From Bathynomus jamesi (Eukaryota; Arthropoda; Malacostraca; Isopoda; Cirolanidae), in assembly GCA_023014485.1 (NCBI GenBank), contig JAJOZX010009469.1, positions 62,001-126,000 of the forward strand: a stretch of DNA of 64,000 nt, written 5' to 3'. The first letter of the stretch is position 1; each line of letters begins with the position of its first letter. Below the pieces are notes generated by a model. It made no database searches. It worked only from the letters and a program-made list of their open reading frames with translations, and had not been told where the DNA came from. Shown here in pieces: positions 50,570 to 63,551 of the stretch. Position numbers and translations under genes: made by a program.

Positions 50570-52955
50570 TCATATATCATAATTGTATATCGTAATTAGA
50601 ATATTAAAGCAAGTATAAAAAGTATGTAAAAACAAACGCAACTGTTTTTAGATAAATGGAGGTTTATTTCTGACAAACAATGATAACGACATTTTTGACA
50701 AAAAAATATTATTTGAATAACAGAAAATTAAACATAGAAGTAAACAGAAACATTTCAATAGCAGCTGATGTAAAAAATAAAAAACATTTCCAAAAATATA
50801 TTCTAGCTGAGAGGTATAGGATTAAATTTTAAGTGTAGCTAGGAGCCTAGGGTTTCCTTTTAGCATTACTAATTTTTCGAACGTGTCGGAAAGATTTCCT
50901 CTCTTAGGGGCATGAATATGTCCTGCATAGCTGAAGAGACGCTCAACAGGAGCCGAGGAAGGAAGTGGAGTATTGTACTTGAGGAAGAGCTTCTTAATTG
51001 AAGGATAGCCATCAAGTGACTGCAGCTGCAGTGCAGTGCTGTCATCATTGAAGTATTTCAACACTTCCATCTCTGATGCTGTGGTGTCTTCTTTCTTGAC
51101 GTCAGCAGGAGCATGACCATATTCAAAGAAATCGTCGCTACTGCTATGAGCACCATCATCTGTCTTAGCTGGCTCCTCAGGTGATCTGTCACTGTCACTT
51201 TCATTTTTAATTGCTGATAGCAGCATGTTTTGCACCATTTTTCTACATGCCTCATTGTTTGTTCGCTCGCTTATAGTGAGCCACTTGCACTTGAAGTGTG
51301 GATTTGTTAATGCAGCAATAATTGCAACATTGGCATCTCTGTCAAGTTCCAGGAATTTCTTGAATCGATTTCTGAATCCACTACTTAATGCTTCTACTAA
51401 TGGGTGGCTGTATCTCAATGATGATAGAGCAATTCTTTCAAGTTTTTTCTCAACAGCAAAGAGAGTAGGGATAAGACAACCGTAGTAGCAGTTCTGATCT
51501 CCTTGAAGGCGATCCAGTGCCACAGCCAAGGGTTTTACCACAGTAGTGTATTCTTTTAGGTACTCAATCTCCGACTCCTTGAATGCGGGCAGCTTTAAAG
51601 CACACATGAGTTCATTCAATTTAGCTTTATTACTCAGAAGCAGTACAAGACTGTCATGCAGGCTATTCCACCGCGTAGGATACGGGAGTCTCAACTGACA
51701 GTTTAATACACTGGATATTACTTCGGATGTTTTTGGTTTACCCGAACAATTCCATAGGGCAGAACATTTGCCCATAGCCGAGAGGTGGATCTTTGGACTT
51801 GACCTGTTAAGGATTTTTTCAAATCTGTTGTACAAACAAGGCTAATGGTATGCGATGCACACCTTTTGTGGCTTGGAAGAAGAATGGTATCATCTGTAGA
51901 ATCGGTTTCTCTTATTTTTATTGATTCTGCAGGTTCATCTTCTCTTGTTTCATCTTGGCATTCATCTTGGTCTTCATCATCACACGCTTCTCTAGGAATT
52001 TTAAGGTCGATCCCATATTCCTTGAATGCTTTTACAAAATTTGCACCATTATCGGTGACCGTGGCTATAATTTTGCTCTCAGGGATAAAAAATTCTCTTC
52101 TAATATCGTCGAGCATTTCTGCTATTCGGTCAAATGTGTGGCTCCCTGTGAATCGTTTACACGCAAGAGTAGCACTGCATCTTTCCAAGGTCCGCTGATC
52201 CAGCTGTAAAAAAATATTAAAGCATAAGACTTATGAATTTCAAATTTTATGCAGTGTAAATAAATCATTTACATATTATGCGATATTTTTTTCTACTTAA
52301 ATATACAGTATTTGTAATATTAATAATAATTTCCAAAAGATAAAATATTTGTAATATGAATAATATTCTAAGAATGACATACCCAGTGTGCAGTTACGCC
52401 CATGAAACTTTTATGTTTTGTGGACCATATGTCAGCTGTGGTACAGATATACCGCTGCTCAGAAAGTGTTGCAGAGATCTTCTCACGAACAAAGGATGTC
52501 ATGTCATTTAATCTGCGACCAAGTGAGCGTCTTGATAAAACTTCAAGTCCTGGAGCAATATCTGTAATAAAAATTATCGACTATGAGTCCAAATGAAGAA
52601 ATCATAAAATATTAGCTGGTAGCTACAATGGAATGACTACACCACCAAAAACAATACATCATTTAGATGTAGCACAGAAAAGGGGTCTTTGTGTCATGAC
52701 TAGAGACTGGATTTTGCCCTTTTGGCCTTTTTTATTCCCGTTTATAGATTCATAGGCTTCTTTTAGAGAAATCCATTTCGGGACCGTGGGATGTATATAA
52801 TTAAATGTTATAGTGCCTATAAACGCCTATTTTGATGGTCAGTGCCTAATTTTAAAATACGTGCCTATATATGCCTTTTTTAATTTTATTGTACTAAGTA
52901 AAGCAAAATAACTCGCATTTTTTTAAAACTTGTAAGCCTAAATAGGGCAGGTGAT

Positions 52956-52957
<2 letters not shown>

Positions 52958-53026
<69 letters not shown>
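52958..53026. repeat. (TA)n tract in hAT intron 2 (unit 5)
   Basis: About 69 bp. The ctgatacacc that follows in units 1-4 is replaced by atatatacaatataaaaa, a local rearrangement at the tract edge. Confidence 0.88.
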
Positions 53027-53035
<9 letters not shown>

Positions 53036-53963
53036 ATATAAAAAATATATATAAAATATAATAATCAACATTACAATTAGAAAACAATGAACACATACCC
53101 TTAAATAGGTCCTTGAATTTAGCATTCTCTACAACAGAGAGAGGTAGCATCGTATCTACGATGAAGTCCACAATCTTCTTGTCAAACTGTGACTGGCTAA
53201 CTGCACACTGCTGCTTTCTTCCAAATGGCAAGAGAGTTTGATGGCATCGCTGCTTGCTGGTATTGGGGGCGCTGCTGCTGGAACTCTCGCGCTGCTTTGA
53301 CCGCTTGCTGCGGTAACCATCAAAGTCCTTTTCAAGTTCGGAATGGCGGCGCTGTAATGAAGAGTAATTGTTTACAAATGGTTGTTTGAAATATAATACG
53401 TAACACGAACTGTTATATTATAGAAACAATTTCATAGTGAATGTTCAAACTTAATGGGAATGTTTCTCGCCCCCCCCACAATATTTTGTTGCACACTTGG
53501 TATAAATGCTGGCTATGGGACTGAAATACATACATAAATACATAAAATGTTTTAACGTGCATGGCAACAGGCCCAAAGAGGCCCTTCGAGGCCATGCACG
53601 GAAATCAACCTATCATACCAATATGTTTGATTCCTATTACTACTACTTGTTACTATTAACATTACTATTGTTATATAAATTGCTATTGTCCCGTTATTCA
53701 ATTATATTTTTTTTATAAAGTTAGAGCATATTATCGAGTTATATCTTTATTAATTCATTTTTTCTAATGTGTTAAAACTACAGTATAAGGATCACACGAA
53801 TCAGTTTATTTCTAATTGTTGAAATAAAAATACACGCCGTAAAATTTAACATTTTCAAGTAAGAGTTGCCTATTACTAATAATATGGTCATATTATCTAA
53901 TTGAAATCGGCAGAAAACCTACTCAGCCAAAACACATGTCGTGCTTTAGTAAGGAAGCCACGT

Positions 53964-53973
53964 ATGTGTCATA

Positions 53974-54008
<35 letters not shown>

Positions 54009-54228
54009 TTTTGTGGGTTAGTGATGATATATCAAGGCCAGATTGAAGGGGGGGGGGGTATTAAGTGTGCCCCCTCCCCCGAAATCACTCCATAAGAAAT
54101 ATGTGTCATAATGTGTGTGTGTGTGTGTGTGTTTTTTTTTTGTGGGTTAGTGATGATATATCAAGGCCAGATTGAAGGGGGGGGGGTATTAAGTGTGCCC
54201 CCTCCCCCGAAATCACTCCATAAGAAAT
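53964..54228. repeat. 130-bp minisatellite pair (unit 5)
   Basis: Two copies. The first has a G run one or two bases longer than in the other units. Confidence 0.88.
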
Positions 54229-54642
54229 AGATTGCATATAGGAAATAATTTCGTTTTCAACTATTACATCATCTTATTGAGATTTTATATGCAAATGCAT
54301 GTTGATATATTGTTAATCTCTTGAAAATGGTAAATTTGTTTACATTTATGCTGACTTATTGCAATTGTTTATGTTCGAATCAGTATCTCAGGTTGTAAAT
54401 TATAAGTGCAGCTGTTATTGTGTTGAATACAAGTATGAATTGGTCAAATGGTATTTTGAGAATGCGATATGATCTCCAATAGTTGATTTGATTTGAGGTC
54501 TCCAATTTCCATCCGGCCCTGATATACATGTAATTAAGGTAAATACCGAGCAAAATGTTTGCTACATTTCAAGATAACGTAATATTAGATATTAGATCTG
54601 ATCTGATAATATTATATTATTATACAGCACTAAGCTATATAC

Positions 54643-55015
54643 CAGTGGCTCCCAACCTGGGGTCCCCGGACCCCTGGGGGTCCGCGAAGGTAGTGCTGGG
54701 GGTCCGTGAGCTTTCAATATTTCGAAAGGCTCCAATGGAAATCGTACATTTACCCACGATAAGGGCACTCAGGCTAAAATTTCAAGTTTCCTTGCTCTTG
54801 GCTGGAATTATTAATACTTTTTTAATACACTGTTTTTTTAATTGCATACTCAGTTATATGTCTTTTATTTGATAGTGAAAAATGGGAAAACGAGTTAATT
54901 ATTAGTTAATAAAAACAATTTGTTGGGTAGACGGAATCTTTCAAAAATATGCGGTCCGTGGGAAAAAAATAAAAATAAAAGGGGTCCTTGGTGGTGAAAA
55001 GGTTGGGAACCACTG
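54643..55015. mobile_element. MITE-2 (unit 5)
   Basis: 373 bp with identical termini and ctatatac duplication. Confidence 0.92.
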
Positions 55016-55610
55016 CTATATACAGTAGCTCCTTAGTACTCGGTAACGCGACCGTTATTTGTTATTTTCGTATAAATTGGTGAAATTCATGTGAAAACAA
55101 ATTTATGTTTACAAATTACACGCTACATCTTACATGTAAATATATTATATAAATTATAATAAATATACATTAGATTTTACTCACCTTTATGTGTTTTTTC
55201 AAATTAGAACAAGTAGATAACTAGATATATCAGCTCTGAGAACAACTTGTTCTTTATTAGGGCACAAGAGACAGAGGCACTTTAAAGCATTGCCGTTCCT
55301 TCTAACGATCGAGAAAAACTTCTTCGATGTAATAAGCTGTGATTTTACCCAACTATGTGCCGAAACATCTTCGAGGAAATCAGATGTGTCGTCATCCTTC
55401 GAAGAAGAAGCTGACGAAAGGTATTCCATGTTTGACAACTTTAAACAAAGGAGATGCACACCGCACGAGTGCTACACTATAACTGAGCTCTACCGGCAAC
55501 AAGACGGATGCAACGTGACAAGGACTGAACAAGTTCTAACAAGTATGAACTGTATGATACGCCGCCGAAAGATGTATTTGTACTTTTCACACATAAAAAA
55601 CACTATGTAT

Positions 55611-58600
55611 GCAAAAAATTAATGGAAAAAGTCGATTTTTTCCATGTTTTAAGATCCAATTTTTAGACAATCTTTAATGTAGCCCTAAAATATTGTAAAA
55701 GTGAATGAAATTCATGAAATGATATATACCAACATTAAATACTATGAAAATTTTAGCTTAAAAATCGCATCATTTAGCTAGTTTTAGATTTAGAAATGAA
55801 AATGGGACTATAAATTAACATCTATACGGTTGAATTTTTTTCAAAATATTTAACTGGAATTAGTAATTTTTGGCTATAATGTGCTTTAGTTTATAGTTTT
55901 GTACAATATATATCGAAAACTAGACAAAAATCGTCCAAGAATTCCACTAAAATTCGATGTTAATGAAATGAAAATTTTGTACAAAAAAGTGATTTTCTCC
56001 GTGTTTTCAGCACTTTTTGTGCAATTTTCTTATGATAAAACTTGAACTTATCTTTTTCAATATTTTTCATTCGAATAAGAAACTATTGATAAAAAACTGC
56101 TTTATCTTACTGTTTTCAACAATATAATGCCAAAGTAATTCAAAAATCGACGTAAAGTTTCACTGAAATGTCGATCATAGTAAGGCAAAAAATTAACGGA
56201 AAAAGTCGATTTTTTCCATGTTTTAAGATCCAATTTTTGGACAATCTTTAATGTAGCCCTGTAATATTGTAAAAGTGAATGAAATTCATGAAATGATATA
56301 TACCAACATTAAATACTATGCAAATTTTAGCTTAAAAATCGCATCATTTAGCCTAGTGAAATGTTTGGACGATTTTTGTCTAGTTTTCGATATATATTGT
56401 ACAAAACTATAAACTAAAGCACATTATAGCCAAAAATTACTAATTCCAGTTAAATATTTTGAAAAAAATTCAACCGTATAGATGTTAATTTATACTCCCA
56501 TTTTCATTTCTAAATCTAAAACTAGGCTAAATGAATATTTAACTGGAATTAGTAATTTTTGGCTATAATGTGCTTTAGTTTATAGTTTTGTACAATATAT
56601 ATCGAAAACTAGACAAAAATCGTCCAAAAATTCCACTAAAATTCGATGTTAATGAAATGAAAATTTTGTACCAAAAAGTGATTTTCTCCGTGTTTTCAGC
56701 ACTTTTTGTGCAATTTTCTTATGATAAAACTTAAACTTATCTTTTTCAATATTTTTCATTCGAATAAGAAACTATTTATAAAAAACTGCTTTATCTTTCT
56801 GTTTTCAACAATATAATGCCAAAGTAATTCAAAAATCGACGTAAAGTTTCACTGAAATGTCGATCATAGTAAGGCAAAAAATTAACGGAAAAAGTCGATT
56901 TTTTCCAAGTTTTAAGATCCAATTTTTAGACAATCTTTAATGTAGCCCTAAAATATTGTAAAAGTGAATGAAATTCATGAAATGATATATACCAACATTA
57001 AATACTATGAAAATTTTAGCTTAAAAATCGCATCGTTTAGCCTAGTTTTAGATTTAGAAATGAAAATGGGACTATAAATTAACATCTATACGGTTGAATT
57101 TTTTTCAAAATATTTAACTGGAATTAGTAATTTTTGGCTATAATGTGCTTTAGTTTATAGTTTTGTACAATATATATCGAAAACTAGAAAAAAATCGTCC
57201 AAAAATTCCACTAAAATTCGATTTTAATGAAATGAAAATTTTGTACCAAAAACTGATTTTCTCCGTGTTTTGAGCACTTTTTGTACAATTTTCTTATGAT
57301 AAAACTTGAACTTATCTTTTTCAATATTTTTCATTCGAATAAGAAACTATTGATAAAAAACTGCTTTATCTTACTGTTTTCAACAATATAATGCCAAAGT
57401 AATTCAAAAATCGACGTAAAGTTTCACTGAAATGTCGATCATAGTAAGGCAAAAAATTAACGGAAAAAGTCGATTTTTTCCATGTTTTAAGATCCAATTT
57501 TTGGACAATCTTTAATGTAGCCCTAAAATATTATAAAAGTGAATGAAATTCATGAAATGATATATACCAATATTAAATACTATGCAAATTTTAGCTTAAA
57601 AATCGCATCATTTAGCCTAGTGAAATGTTTGGACGATTTTTGTCTAGTTTTCGATATATATTGTACAAAACTATAAAGTAAAGCACATTATAGCCAAAAA
57701 TTACTAATTCCAGTTAAATATTTTGAAAAAAATTCAACCGTATAGATGTTAATTTATAGTCCCATTTTCATTTCTAAATCTAAAACTAGGCTAAATGAAT
57801 ATTTAACTGGAATTAGTAATTTTTGGCTATAATGTGCTTTAGTTTATATTTTTCTACAATATATATCGAAAACTAGACAAAAATCGTCCAAAAATTTCAC
57901 TAAGTTAATGAAATGAAAATTTTGTACCAAAAAGTGATTTTCTCCGTGTTTTGAGCACTTTTTGTGCAATTTTCTTATGATAAAACATGAACGTATCTTT
58001 CTCAATATTTTTCATTCGAATAAGAAGCTATTGATAAAACACTGCTTTATCTTACTGTTTTCAACAATATAATGCCAAAGTGATTCAAAAATCGACGTAA
58101 AATTTCACTGAAATGTCGATCATAGCAAGGCAAAAAATTAATGGAAAAAGTCGATTTTTTCCATGTTTTAAGATCCAATTTTTAGACAATCTTTAATGTA
58201 GCCCTAAAATATTGTAAAAGTGAATGAAATTCATGAAATGATATATACCAACATTAAATACTATGCAAATTTTAGCTTAAAAATCGCATCATTTAGCCTA
58301 GTGAAATGTTTGGACGATTTTTGTCCAGTTTTCGATATATATTGTACAAAACTATAAACTAAAGCACATTATAGCCAAAAATTACTAATTCCAGTTAAAT
58401 ATTTTGAAAAAAATTCAACCGTATAGATGTTAATTTATACTCCCATTTTCATTTCTAAATCTAAAACTAGGCTAAATGAATATTTAACTGGAATTAGTAA
58501 TTTTTGGCTATAATGTGCTTTAGTTTATATTTTTCTACAATATATATCGAAAAGTAGACAAAAATCGTCCAAACATTTCACTAAAATTCGATGTTAATGA

Positions 58601-59035
58601 AATGAAAATTTTGTACAAAAAAGTGATTTTCTCCGTGTTTTGAGCACTTTTTGTGCAATTTTCTTATGATAAAACTTAAACTTATCTTTTTCAATATTTT
58701 TCATTCGAATAAGAAACTATTTATAAAAAACTGCTTTATCTTTCTGTTTTCAACAATATAATGCCAAAGTAATTCAAAAATCGACGTAAAGTTTCACTGA
58801 AATGTCGATCATAGTAAGGCAAAAAATTAACGGAAAAAGTCGATTTTTTCCATGTTTTAAGATCCAATTTTTAGACAATCTTTAATGTAGCCCTAAAACA
58901 TTGTAAAAGTGAATGAAATTCATGAAATGATATATACCAACATTAAATACTATGCAAATTTTAGCTTAAAAATCGCATCATTTAGCCTAGTTTTAGATTT
59001 AGAAATGAAAATGGGACTATAAATTAACATCTATA
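55611..59035. repeat. Inner satellite array, 5 complete monomers (unit 5)
   Basis: Monomer starts at 55611, 56185, 56874, 57449, 58130 and 58819 (spacings 574, 689, 575, 681, 689; order S L S L L as in unit 4), then the truncated terminal copy. Confidence 0.94.
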
Positions 59036-59462
59036 CTCTTGTGCTCAGATGACAGTGAGGAGAGGAGAGCTGGTGTCCAAAAGATTCTTGACATGAGGGG
59101 TGGAGATGATGACACACTTGGAGATCTTTCTGTACGTCCCAGGAAGACACCTTCCATCCATCAACCCCAGTGCTTCTTCCGTGTTGGAGCTGACAGACTG
59201 GTCTGACGGGGTATTTGAACCTCCTTTGACATGTAAACTGACTACAGCGGAAGTAAAGAAGTTCTTTGACAAGCCTATGCAAGTTCCACAGTGGCCCTGT
59301 CATGCTCAGTCAATAGAGAGGTGTGTGAACCAAGTCACAGAGGCAGCAGGCAGGGTGTATACACATGAGAAACGTGAGGGCTATATCAGAGGCCAAGAAG
59401 CAAGTCGACGGCTGATGTCCAAGAACGAATCAAAGCAAGACTTGATGAAACCTGTTGTTTAA
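59036..59462 (+). pseudogene. Family A C-terminal exon (unit 5)
   Basis: 427 bp, with the gattcttg variant shared with unit 4 but without unit 4's deletions. The second frame runs from 59100 to its stop at 59462. Confidence 0.78.
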
Positions 59463-59743
59463 ATATTTTTTTTACTGATGTCATTACTTTCTAATGTTGT
59501 TTTATGATTACAAGGATATGTTTTATGATTACTAGGATATGTTTTATGCAGAGAAACTAAAATTTTTATAGCATTACCTGACATTTTGAGAAGCTAAAAT
59601 TAATAAATGTTGTTTTCCGAGAGCAATTTATGTGCTTTTTAATCAAACGTAGATTTACCAAGCTAAGTGTTGAGCAATCACAAAAATAATAGCAGATTTG
59701 AATTCTTCACATCCAAAAACATATTTTTAAAACCCCTCAGTGA

Positions 59744-60964
59744 AGGAATTGGCAAAAAATTTTCACCTCCCAAATTGATACACCCTATTGGGATATCTCA
59801 GACAAAATAAAATGCATGTGTTTTGACACCACAGCATTGAATACAGGTCGTAGAAATGGTGCCTGTGTTCTTCTAGAACAGAAAATGAACAAACGTATGC
59901 TGTGGCTGGTCTGCAGACATCACATACTAGAAATAGTGTTAGAAGGTGTTGTTTTGCATTCATTGCCTGCATCATCAGGACCTGATATTGCAATTTTCAA
60001 ACGATTTAGAATGAAATGGTCAAAATTAGACACAAAAAACTACAGAACAGCATTAGATGACCCAAATACCATACCCAGTATTACTGATATAAAAGCAGAA
60101 GTGATTGAGTTTGCTACCACTCAACTTGAAGAACATCAACCTCGTGACGATTACAAAGACTTGCTGGAATTGACAATCATTTTCCTTGGTGGAGTACCAA
60201 AGAAAGGAGTTTCATTCAGAAGACCAGCTGGCGCTCACCGAGCAAGATGGATGGTAAAAGTCATTTATGCCATGAAAATTTGGTTGTTTAAAACACAATT
60301 TAAATTAACACCCAGAGAAGAAAAAGGCCTTAGAGATATCTACCTCTTTGCTGTACACATATATGTTAAATCCTGGTTTACAGCGTCAGTTTCAGTTCTC
60401 GCTCCTCGTCTCGATTTAGAGATGTTGAAGAAACTGCAAATGTACAAACTAAAAGATGAACGCATTGCAACTGTTGCCCTGAAGAAAATGATAAATCATT
60501 TATGGTATCTTTCAGAGGAGTTAATAGCATTTGCTTTCTTTGATGATGGCGTGCTACACCAAACTAAAAACTGAATGAAGCAAGCATTGCAAAACGGCGC
60601 CGAACCAAATCCAGAGAAAAAAGCGGTTATTGACCCTGAAGTTATTGAAAACAGAGAACTTGAAGACTTTGTTAGTGCAAATACAAAAGAATTTTTTAAT
60701 AGACTTGGTTTACCATCAACGTTTCTTAATAAGAACTCTGAAGAGTGGAATGAAGATGACTGCTAAAACAACGTAAAACAAGTCATAAGAAAAATTCAAG
60801 TTGTTAATGACAATGCAGAAAGAGGAGTTAGATTAGTCGATTAATACAACAAACTAATCACAAATGATGAAGAACAGAAACAGTATCTCCTCCAAGTGGT
60901 AAAGAAATATAGAGCTGCTCTTCCAAATAAAAACAAGAAGACAATATCATCATTAAGAAATTAA
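59744..60964 (+). pseudogene. Family B transposase-like pseudogene (unit 5)
   Basis: Same three in-frame stops (60572-60574, 60764-60766, 60842-60844). A private in-frame 3-bp deletion lies near 59757, upstream of FDTT. Confidence 0.8.
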
Positions 60965-62093
60965 CAGTGACATATAATGAACAAAAGGTTATTATTATTA
61001 CGGAAGTCTTATTATTATTACAGAAGAACTGTCAATTTGAAAATGTAGAGTGATTATGATAGGCCTACCGGGGAATTTCCACTTAAAACAAAAGGTAACG
61101 CGCCGTATGCTTTACCTCAAGGGTGGTGTGGAAACAGCATATATTTCTTATTTTGTGTCTGATTTTCAACTTATGGTAGCGACCCCTAAAAATTAATTTT
61201 TTAATTCAAAATTTGCAGGCATTACTTTTTTACCAAATTAAACATAATCAGAGGGTGGCCCGAAAAAAATTCCTAAAAAAATTTTTCGGTCAATTTTTGA
61301 ATCACATGTGTTGTGTATTTTGTTTTATATAGAATTCTTTTGTACTATCTGTATTATTTTTGATACGTATATATACATATGTTAAATAACACTATTTATT
61401 CCTGTTTTTAATGCAATTCTCCTCTACTGCTGTAATATTTTTTATGTAAATATATATAACTCGTATTATCAATATTTTTGCACCTAATATGGAGACATAT
61501 TTTGTATTTCAATATATATTAAATAGTCAGAACGCTGTAGCTGTGTTTTATTTGTACCATTCAAACAAACATCATTGGAAATGAAGGGAATATATACTGT
61601 ATATAAGCGATACAGTGTGTGTGTGTGTGTGTGTGTGTGCTTGAGGCATATCGATGGTAATTTATATGCACGTAAATAACTGTACGCCCTATACGACTGG
61701 CTGTGAGGTGAACGGTTGCCTTCTAAGTCTGATGGCTGTGATGCTGAAGACACCATTATGCGATGCTCCATGGATACGAACGGATGGATCTTCTCTCTAT
61801 TATAATAAGATTTAAAGATATATTTGTATATTAAGACAAAAGATTTGGTTTTGGTTCAGATTTGGTTCACCATATTTCAGTTTTTGATTAAAAGAGCGCC
61901 TAGCCACCAATACATTACGATGCTGAGGAAATCAAAATGCTTTGAGACACCGCAGTGAAAGAATATCTCTACTCCTTCTGGTGTTTAGGCTACCCACATA
62001 CCCACATGCATATATATATATATATTATATTTTTTTTTGGCCTGAGCATCCAGGTTAGGTTACCCCTTGGAGTTCACATACATACAACTCATG

Positions 62094-62130
<37 letters not shown>

Positions 62131-62133
<3 letters not shown>

Positions 62134-63030
62134 GGATGGGAACTGATAAATTTTTAAGTCCAGTTTTCGATTTCAGTTTAAATTTGTAAAAATATCGATT
62201 TCAGTTTCGATTTAAGTTTTTAATGTTTTTTCGATTTGAGTTTATTTTTCGATTCAAGTTTTATATTTTTCGGTTCGATTCAGTTTAAATTTCTATTCCA
62301 GTCTTTTTTTCAGATTTCTTTAAGAATTTCTTTGTACTATTTATATTATTTTTGGGGAGTACCCTATTGACAAATTCAGATTTAATTTTATATTTGTGTT
62401 TGCATTCGATTCCTGTTTTCCAAAGAGAGAATGAATCTGAAAAGAGAGAAAAGCCGTTCCACACTAACGTTCCGTTAGTGTGGAAAAGCTTTTTCTCTTT
62501 TCAAATTGATTTTAAGTCAATATTTTATATATTTTATACATGTTGTGGGCTTTAAAATTTAAAAAGTGTACGAATTAATAAAACATTTCGAATTGAAAGT
62601 TTTTTGTCAAATAAAACTATGTGAAAGAAATGAAGCGAATAAGTAAAAAAAAAAAATGAGTATTTCGTGCTGATTCAGTTGGCTATAGATGCTTACATGT
62701 TTAATCATGTTTAATAAAAGCCGTTCCACATCGAATTAAAGAAAAAATGGATATTTCAAATACATTCAAATGTTAAGTCGCAAAAAAAGGAAAATAATTC
62801 ACGTTATTTATCCTTTTTTGCAATCCAAATGCTCCTCAAAACTGAAACGCAAAACTTATTTTTAATCTATTCGAATTCAGATTCAGTTTTTGATTGTTTG
62901 TCAATTTCAGTTCGAATTTCAATTTTAGTTGTCAGAATTTTTTTCAATTCGAGTTTTTTCCGCTTTCACTTCATAAAATAATATCAGTTTTCTCAGTTTA
63001 TCGATTCCAGTTCGATTCAGTTTTCCATCC

Positions 63031-63033
<3 letters not shown>
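62131..63033. mobile_element. MITE-1 (unit 6)
   Basis: 903 bp, same termini, with single-base losses in T runs (near 62350, 62490 and 62882). Confidence 0.8.
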
Positions 63034-63117
<84 letters not shown>

Positions 63118-63130
63118 GCTTTGCTATACA

Positions 63131-63297
63131 CAGAGATGGGCACCGTTACTCAAAATTGGCGAGCGTTACCGTTACTCGTTACTCTCTTAAAATGACCCCG
63201 GCGATACCGATACATCGTTACTTTGAAAATATCTTAAGACGATACCGATACTCATTACAGTAACGTCGTTACTTTCGTTACTCGTTACATTGGTAAA
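63131..63297 (-). mobile_element. hAT 3' terminus (unit 6)
   Basis: Same terminus and GTTACT cluster. The aagacg flank to its left has lost aag next to the TA tract. Confidence 0.8.
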
Positions 63298-63551
63298 TTC
63301 ATATATCATAATTGTATATCGTAATTAGAATATTAAAGCAAGTATAAAAAGTATGTAAAAACAAACGCAACTGTTTTTAGATAAATGGAGGTTTATTTCT
63401 GACAAACAATGATAACGACATTTTTGACAAAAAAATATTATTTGAATAACAGAAAATTAAACATAGAAGTAAACAGAAACATTTCAATAGCAGCTGATGT
63501 AAAATAATAAAAAACATTTCCAAAAATATATTCTAGCTGAGAGGTATAGGA

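Larger units (their letters stand above)
50822..55429 (-). pseudogene. hAT transposase pseudogene (unit 5)
   Basis: Exons: 55429-55185, 53351-53099, 52561-52383, 52203-50822. It has only the shared breaks in exons 1 and 4. Intron 2 differs from the other units next to its TA tract. Confidence 0.92.
48410..61109. repeat. Macrosatellite unit 5 (12.7 kb)
   Basis: Fifth unit. The inner-satellite order matches unit 4 (short, long, short, long, long). Private features are a very short TA tract before MITE-1 (49399-49410), loss of the ctgatacacc flank after the intron-2 TA tract, and an in-frame 3-bp deletion near 59757 at the start of family B. Confidence 0.97.
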
